Assembly: GCA_914767715.1 (NCBI GenBank)
Contig: OU612070.1
Span: forward strand, 14,959,501 to 15,023,500
DNA: 64,000 nt
Direction of reading: 5' to 3'
From: Membranipora membranacea
Lineage: Eukaryota; Bryozoa; Gymnolaemata; Cheilostomatida; Membraniporidae
Numbering within the stretch: the first letter of the stretch is position 1; each line of letters begins with the position of its first letter. The notes beneath the pieces are model-generated. The model saw only the letters and a list, made by a program, of their open reading frames with translations, had not been told where the DNA came from and ran no database searches. The position numbers were made by a program, and so were the translations under genes. This document shows, one piece after another, positions 57,361-64,000 of the stretch.

Positions 57361-58424
57361 GTTGGTTTTGTTATCCTGTATCAATACTGCTTTGTAAATC
57401 CTGACAATGTATGGCATGGACTACATTGTTATTTGGGAGGATAACTCTTACAAATAGGTCCTTGTGCGTCGCGAACAAAATCTGTAGTGTTCTGTCTTGG
57501 CTAACCTGTTTAGAATGATGTCTTGCTTTTCACTCATTTTTGTTATTTTTTCCAGTAGAGTTGTTATGAGAGTAGTATCGACACAGTTCGGCTGGTCATG
57601 CGCATCAGTAATTGTAATGATAATTTGATAGGGTGGGTAATCAGGTTTGCCAACCTAAGTTTTCCCAACCTAAGTTTTCCAAAATGCTTACAAAACTCCA
57701 GGGCGCCTTATATGACCAGAAAATGCCTTAAAAATTTTTTGCGCTACTGCTATGACAAATTACACTCCAAAATAAGAAAGTTTGGGGTATACTGGAAAAT
57801 ACAATTTTTTGATAATGGATGTGGCATGAGTGTAATAATAACTGGGGCAGGAGATCTGAGTTATCCCACCTCAACAGGGAGGTGGGCAACTTTGTTACTG
57901 CCATTGAAGAAAAGTATAAAGTTGACTCATGTAAGCAGGGAGAATGAATTCCATTCTCCCTGATGTAAGACCTGAGCAGGTAAAAAGTCCACATCAAATC
58001 AACACAATGGTTTTCCATTCTGCGCATGCTCAGCTCTGGGCATGAGCTGATCTCTGCAAAATTGAGTCTCGGAATTCCGAAGCCATCTGATTGGCTACCT
58101 GCTCTGGTGACATACTCCCCAAAGCGTGCGGATTTGTTATTAATAGTTATCCTCAGTATTAGCTGATTTTGATTGACAGTTTATGCAGGGGATATCCCAT
58201 TTCCCCCTTCCAAATTGCAATCAGAACCCAAACTAAACTCATTGTTCTTGCACATGCGCGAATTCAAGTCACGCATGATGCATACTTAGCCTTACGTCAC
58301 CTGCTTTGTGGTAATGATAACCTAGTTTATCAGTGATCTCCATGCCCAGTCAGATCACGAGAGTCAGTATGATGGTTTTCTGAAGCCAATACCAGAGGTT
58401 TAGACTATTAAGTTTATGATACCA
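57361..58424. other. Intergenic stretch, one perfect hairpin
   Basis: CAGGGAGAATG and CATTCTCCCTG (57936-57962) flank AATTC as a perfect 11-bp stem. No gene is supported. The open frames of about 100-120 codons on each strand at 57598-58027 mirror each other and lack domains. Confidence 0.45.
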
Positions 58425-58722
58425 GCGTTGACCGATTTGGACATTTTATATACCGTTGGAAAGCTGCTGAGCTACTGATTGCTAATAGCTCATCAAAAAC
58501 TTGATTGGATGGTGTTGCATCATTTTATCGGAGAAATGAGGCCGAAAAGGCTGTTTTAGCAAAGTGGATGGCTGCGCTGCATTGATTGTTAGAACATTCT
58601 AAACAGGTTACATTCATTCTTAGAGACATAGTTCATCCTAATTTAAAGTTGAAAATAAATATTTGATGAGCCCAAAATGGCTTTTTATGTCACGTCATAA
58701 TGTGTGTGGGTTTTTAACTTTG
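58425..58722 (+). mobile_element. Diverged half-copy of the 10-kb foldback element family
   Basis: The order of words matches the left arm of 9935-11297: ATACCGTTGGAAAGCTGC, GAGCTACTGA, AAACTTGATT, GAAATGAGGC, GAAAA-GCTGTTTT, AACAGGT, CTTAGAGA and GACTTTTTACGTCACG (here GGCTTTTTATGTCACG). Only one arm is present. It lacks the TTAA-GGTAATG terminus, so it is an old fragment or a related subfamily. Confidence 0.8.
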
Positions 58723-59135
58723 ATGATATAATGCGTAGTGCATACAATCACAATGCACACATTTACATTTTATCTCGCAATGCACCTGAGTGAACTGATT
58801 CTACAAATCCATTAAATAATGCTGATGTTAAAAAATAAGGCTGCTAGGATAATTTTTTACTCCAAGCATGATACGACTGTAACATATAATTGCCTCTTGT
58901 CTCACCTACCCTACGCAGGCTACAATTATTGATTGAATGATGCTGTGATTTGTGGTCTGGACACTTCTGTATCATGTTCTGTTCACAGATTAAAAGTTTT
59001 CCTGATTTTAACTGGAAAAATAAACAAAATACACTAATCAATACAGTATTAAACAGCATCTATTCTGTCTGACATGTAATGTTTTCTGAATGCGGATGTG
59101 AATATGTGGATTAATAAATTGAGAGCTCAGCATAA
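58723..59135. other. Region upstream of the FReD gene
   Basis: No TATA box or other core promoter is recognised before the ATG at 59136. The minus-strand open frame at 58844-59059 has no support. Confidence 0.4.
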
Positions 59136-62026
59136 ATGCGAACGCAAACAAAGTTATCTGCTAAACCATTAAAATTTGAAATACCAAACAAGTTTGCTTC
59201 CCATATAACTGGTAAAGGTGTTAGAAACATGTTAAAAATGAGCGCTCACCTATTAATGAGGGTCGTGGGCTCCATTTCAGCTATTTGGACAGCTCTTGCG
59301 CTCCATGAGTCATATGTGCAGATGTGGCTGAATGTTGGATTGAATTCTAGCGCCTACAGCAGCGTTCTCAGCTACAAGATATCATGTAAGTCAAGTTTTG
59401 TGAGATGTTGTTATGTATCATCACTCATTTAACTGACAATAAGACACTTCTAATCGAAGACAAAATGGTCAGCGCACAGTTTCTTAATAACGTGAATGTA
59501 TATGGTATTACTGATCAAGGACCCTAGACACTCACTCTAATATCTTACCATTTTATTGGACTCAAAATCATGATATGTAGTGTAAGAAAGGTGCTTTTTC
59601 ATGCCAGTTAGTATCATTTGTAAAGATTGATTCACAGTAGTAGATTCCTTTTAACAGGTGAAAACGAGTTTCAAGTGCTTAGAGCATTTGTTTTGCCGAC
59701 TAGCAAATCTACTTACACTGAACCGAGAGCGCTGCTGGTTGATAGTGACAAAAGACAGTGTCAGATATTGAGCTTCTCATCACATGATCCGAGACCGCAA
59801 CACCAGGATAGTAATCAAAACGGAAGTGGTACTCTAACGCTTTATGAAACTTTATGTATAGGAACGTCTGATAATGTAAATATAGTGTTACAAATATTTC
59901 TCTTCTTTTTATCTGGCTATCTGGCATTGCTGTGCACCAGTCTTTGACAGTTTATCGGTTGAGGGTGTATATATATAAATGGTTTGTTTGAGAAAGCAAT
60001 ATAGTTATCAATCTTTAAAACCCCTCAACAGCTATCAACATGCTATACCAAGTCATAAAGGGAATAATGTCTGAAGTTGAACATGTGACAACCATTTTGA
60101 AACAAAACGTTAGGAAGATCTTTGGACATATTCGATCTCTGATCATCATCAATACCGGAAACAGCTACTCCCAGACTGATCATAACTATCTTCATTTTTC
60201 TTATTTGATTTTATGTTGCAGATTGCACATCGAAGCTGCAAAAGATCAGTTGGAAGGCAGACATTTGCAGGTTGGTTGCATAAATAAATCACTAAAAATC
60301 CCGCGACATATTTTAGTACCTGTACAATGACTTTTATATACTACAAAGCTAATGTTATATTAGGATACAGATTCTATTTCTGAGACTAGGTCACATGGTT
60401 TTGACACTGTGCAGTCAATTTGAATTGGTATATTGCCTGTAACACTGAATGAACCCTATTTATTGGTTAGAAAAGGTTCTAAATCTTCTATTTTGTTCAT
60501 AAAGCTTTACTGTGTCAACTACGATTGATTCTTGTTTCTACACATGTAGATTGTCAAGAGTACTTTGAGAATGGTTACAGGACCTCCGGGATTTATACTC
60601 TTCAACTGAATGAGACTACAGGTATAGATGCCTGGTGTGATTTTGATGCAAATAATGGATGGACTGTGATACTACGGAGGGACAACACTTCAATCAATTT
60701 TGATCGCAACTGGACCGATTACAAATATGGATTTGGGGACCTCAACTCTGCATACTGGTTGGGTATGTAATTAATAATATTTAAAGTTTTCTTAGAAGGC
60801 TGATTTGTAAAACATTCTCATCGAATGAAAATTATGCTAATAAAGTTAAAAAATTGTGTTACAGAAAAAGTTTAATGTGTAGAAAAGATGAATGTCGCTT
60901 AATTAAAATACTCTGGTTGTAGCCAATCACGATCAGTTCATGTGCAACACTAGTAAATCCCTTGTACCTCAAGATGTATCAATGCCGAACACTAAGTCAT
61001 CTAAGTGCTCGTGCCCAGTGCCCATGTTCCATTGAGGCAGCACATGCTGTTAATTTGTTTGCTCTCCTCTGAGGAAAGAAAAAAACGAAATTTCAGTGTA
61101 ATTTTGCCGGCTTGATGCGAAGATTGTAGATAGTGCCGAGGTAATTACAATGTTTGTTGGCAATCTAAGTTGATACATTTTCACTTGACAGGTAATGAAC
61201 ACATTCATTTGCTGGCAGGATTGAATGGAAACAGTCGACTTCAAATCAATATGCAAACAAGCGAAGATGATGATATTTATGTCCAATATTCGTCATTCTC
61301 GATCGGCAATGAAGATGATCTCTACAAACTCAACAGTGTAAATTGACTACTTTTCGTCCATCAATGGAGCCACAACTATGCACTGGATGTGGCGCGAGGC
61401 TGATATCGAGTGCATCATTTGATACAGAAAAATACCCTTGATTCCGAAAATGCTTACATATTAGTTAATATTTAATAAATTGTGGATTGATATCTGTTTT
61501 ATGATGATATTTCTCAATACTGCATTTCAATATTTCAATTAATATAGCTTTGTTTTCGTAACAGGCTGAACTTGAAAGCACAACAGACTTGAACTGTGTT
61601 AATGATGCGCTTGGTTATCATGTTGGTATGAGTTTCACTACACGCGATAGAGATAATGACAATGATAACAGTGTAAAAAATGGATACAACTGTGCAGATT
61701 ATTATGAAGGTAGGATGTCTATCAACACTATTATTCATGTCATAAGCCCAACTACAGTACAGTACAGTTGCCAGTGAAATGCAATTTGTGACCTTTTCAT
61801 GCGAATACGAATACCCCAGTATCAGAAAATATTGACATAATTATTCCCATATATTATTTGAATCTAATTAGTGGTTTTTCCCGTTGCTTTTAAAGGTGGA
61901 TGGTGGTTTAAACATTGTTATCGTGTTTATCTCACTGGAAACATGGCTGGCGAGGGTTTGCATTTGAAGTGCAATGAGACCTGGCTACACCTGCAAGGAG
62001 CTACAATGCGAGTCACACAAGCCTAA
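59136..62026 (+). CDS. Fibrinogen-related domain (FReD) protein, seven exons, 383 residues
   Basis: Exons: 59136-59385, 59658-59875, 60222-60270, 60550-60762, 61192-61337, 61565-61709, 61896-62026; phases agree throughout (1,0,1,1,0,1). The start may instead be Met32 or Met35 (59229 or 59238), which place a signal-peptide-like stretch (LLMRVVGSISAIWTALAL) at the N-terminus. Exons 1-3 encode an N-terminal part with no recognised domain (CENEFQVLRAFVLPTS, DKRQCQILSFSS). The FReD, about 211 residues, starts DCQEYFENGYRTSGIYTLQL, then AWCDFDANNGWTVILRRD, NWTDYKYGFGDLNSAYWLG, GNEHIHLLAG, YSSFSIGNEDDLYKL, YHVGMSFTTRDRDNDN (the calcium-site motif), NCADYYEGGWWFKHC. The C-terminal segment (NETWLHLQGATMRVT) is diverged from the usual NWxxWxG/LKxTEMK pattern. 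Such proteins are secreted lectins or adhesion factors. AATAAA follows at 62280. Confidence 0.85.
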
Positions 62027-62279
62027 GGATCGACCAAAGCGTCTGGCTTGCTAACTGGATTCTGAGGGAAACACAAAAGTCAAGAGTCAAAATGCTTTTC
62101 ACTTTATAAAGTCAATTTCTCGTTGTTTCCTATTAATTGAAACTCCCCAGCCCTTGGACTGAAAATTAAACACTTTCCGTTTCCTGACTGATTTGATTAT
62201 TTGCTGAATAACTATTGTTATAGTCTTCTTGGAATATTTTTGTCGTTTGTCAAGTGTATTTGTCTCAGTCAAGCCATAA

Positions 62280-62285
62280 AATAAA
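62280..62285 (+). terminator. Polyadenylation signal of the FReD gene
   Basis: AATAAA stands 254 bases after the FReD stop codon and is the first perfect copy downstream. Confidence 0.6.
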
Positions 62286-62289
62286 AATT

Positions 62290-63203
62290 AATATTTTTAA
62301 CCATTACTGTCGAAACACAGAATTTTTTAGTCTAAACCCATACCCTGAATGAGCTGATGCGCCAATTTGTTGAATCAATGATGACTGGAGCCAACAGTAC
62401 ATGCTTACCTGGCGGAGAGAGCGATGGCGGAATCAAGCTAAATACTAACATAACAATCCTAGGCCTATCTTAATGCAAAAATAAAAATATAATTGCAATT
62501 TTCTGTACTGTTAGATCTAATTTATACATCTAAATGTATTTTGATCGTCAAAGTAAAGTAATCACAAAGAAACGTGACGGATGGTTGGTTGAGATTGATT
62601 CCATTATTGAAATTCTTGATGCCAAGCGAATTAGGGAAAAATAAAATCACATGAGCCTTGGTTGGAAGTGAGCGACCACGTTCAGTTATTGAATAGCTCA
62701 GTCTGTAGATCAGACAAACGTCTTTATCTACCTTAAGGCAAACTCATGCCAACTCATGCCCCAAAAATCTGCGGCACTGTCTTCAGCTACCTGAAATGGA
62801 GTTTTGATTGCCTCCTCACTCAAAAATAGACCTGTATCTAAAAACAATCAGCCCAAGGTAGAAACTGGTTCTCTTCAAAGCCACCAAGGAATAAGAATAC
62901 AAATCTTAACAGGTCTGATTGATGCATCTTATGTATGATAGTCCCAGCAAGGATAATACAATATTCTTATGTAATGTAGATATATCACTTACCAAAAAGG
63001 CTCGAAAATAAATTGTACAGATGATGAAATTACCCTCTGGTACGGTGACCAGAACTAATAAGCAATATTATCAGAAGGTTTTTTCTATATTAAAGAGTCA
63101 CATATGTCAGCAGGTTATTACGGCTGAGAAGAGTCAAATAGGACTGTTGCCACTTGAGCAGAGCTTGTGACGTTCATTCTTAGTCCCTGGAATTTACATT
63201 TAG
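62290..63203. other. Intergenic stretch, no recognisable gene
   Basis: TAGCTCAGTCTGTAGATC at about 62694 resembles a tRNA D-arm, but no B box or cloverleaf follows. Nothing else is supported. Confidence 0.4.
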
Positions 63204-63375
63204 TTGCAGCACTTGAACTGTTATCATAACATGGTGTTTGCAATTAAGAGTTGCTCCCCCTCTGTCAAAATTCCATATTGCGAACAATATGATGCGCAGA
63301 CTATGAGCAGGTGTGCTACTCAAAGCGAAAATAATGGATTGAGCATAGATCTGAGGGGTAGCACTTCCATTACAG
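63204..63375 (+). CDS. Possible internal exon of a further secreted-protein gene
   Basis: The stretch lies between a fair acceptor (ATTTACATTTAG) and a good phase-1 donor (TTACAG|GTAAAC). The open frame reads LQHLNCYHNMVFAIKSCSPS, then PYCEQYDAQTMSRCATQ and GLSIDLRGSTSIT, with four cysteines in 57 residues. Cysteine content and the phase-1 donor fit an extracellular module, but no family is recognised and the rest of the gene would lie to the right. Confidence 0.3.
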
Positions 63376-64000
63376 GTAAACTGGTTGTAACTTATCACCT
63401 TGACTTAGATAGATATATATATATACATATTGTATAATATTTTTATCACAGTGAAACAAACTTGTTATCGATCTTAAATACGGCAATCATTGCGACGCTG
63501 GATGCATATTTCTAGCTATGTAAATGATTGATTCCAAAGCTTAGCATTGCCACCGTCATTGAATGCTACAAAATTATTCTTAGTAGCTGAAATGAATAGC
63601 TGCAGAGTTTTTGGAACTATTTGCTTCAGCATACGTGGATTTATGAGAGGACTCACAAGTGTTGTGATCTTCACACTGAGACCAAACTGACACTGTGAAT
63701 TCAGGATTCTTCTCCATGGCTGTTACATGGTTTGGGACTTATGCGGCTTGTGGTGGGTAGACACCCTTAATGATGGTGGGACCGTTCCACCTTTACTCAA
63801 GTAGCACGGTCAGCGCAGGGCGCACCCAGTATTGAGTGATGGTGATTATTCTTACATGATTCTCATTATTGATACTCCTAACTAAATTAATTACTCAAGT
63901 TGATTTGCAGCAATGATTCCAGTTTAATTATTTGTATAGTAAGAGACAGCGTCCTAACACATAAAAATGTACCAAATAAAGAGTATTCAATCTAGAAATA
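63376..64000. other. Right end of the window, no recognisable gene
   Basis: Apart from a TA-rich tract at 63412-63440, nothing distinctive is seen. If 63204-63375 is an exon, this is its downstream intron. Confidence 0.4.

Noticed and set aside
57598-58027. Coding frames of 99-121 codons on both strands
   Set aside because: They mirror each other, include a perfect hairpin and lack domains or splice support.
60032-60330. Coiled-coil exon of the FReD gene
   Set aside because: The acceptor at 60031 can only be entered in phase 1, while the preceding donor is phase 0, and entering in phase 0 gives an early stop. Joining 59875 to 60222 keeps phase without it.
62680-62760. tRNA gene
   Set aside because: Only a D-arm-like word is present; no B box or T-arm follows at the right distance.

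Overview
The window is nuclear DNA of an animal, AT-rich throughout. The genes have many introns with GT-AG borders, and the recognisable protein domains are extracellular animal modules: WAP, pentraxin/LamG, NHL-like propeller, PAN/apple-like and fibrinogen-related (FReD). tRNA-derived SINEs, several non-LTR retrotransposon fragments, long foldback elements and a Transposase_21-like DNA transposon fill much of the rest. The mix suggests a marine invertebrate, possibly a non-vertebrate deuterostome. That placement is inference; no marker gene fixes the taxon.

Layout. 1-0.64 kb: last exon of a membrane protein, with transmembrane segment and cytoplasmic tail (+). 1.1-4.7 kb: a SINE-like repeat and a decayed LINE (-). 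8.77-11.8 kb: a complete small gene (+) with TATA box, non-coding first exon and two coding exons, making a 75-residue secreted six-cysteine peptide; a 1.36 kb foldback element fills its large intron. 13.6-15.4 kb: a small hairpin MITE, a LINE fragment and three near-identical 112-bp tandem units. 16.37-16.63 kb: terminal exon of a single-WAP-domain protein. 19.5-20.2 kb: two exons of a pentraxin-like domain. 22.8-30.2 kb: a nine-exon gene whose reading phases agree at every junction and which encodes a 570-residue secreted protein with NHL-like blades, a Ser/acidic linker and a C-terminal PAN-like domain; two foldback elements lie in its introns.

32.9-35.8 kb: a tRNA-Glu-derived SINE and a LINE whose catalytic box reads YADN (both -). 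37.6-57.4 kb is a transposon-rich block. It holds a decayed Transposase_21-like gene (-, 54.5 to 50.7 kb) whose start lies 226 bp from the start of an unrecognised second gene on the + strand (54.7-56.6 kb). A second, broken copy of that partner gene lies on the minus strand at 43.4-37.6 kb. Zinc-knuckle ORF1-like fragments, a 1.18 kb foldback element, and a 1.69 kb foldback carrying two head-to-head copies of a LINE C-terminus lie in between. 58.4 kb carries a diverged relative of the 10-kb foldback. 59.1-62.0 kb: a complete seven-exon FReD gene (+).

The host genes look like independent secreted or surface proteins of the kind used in innate recognition, protease control or adhesion. They share no operon or cluster logic. 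The most interesting undescribed material is the divergent two-gene transposon with its repeated partner gene, the NHL-PAN gene, and the six-cysteine peptide.
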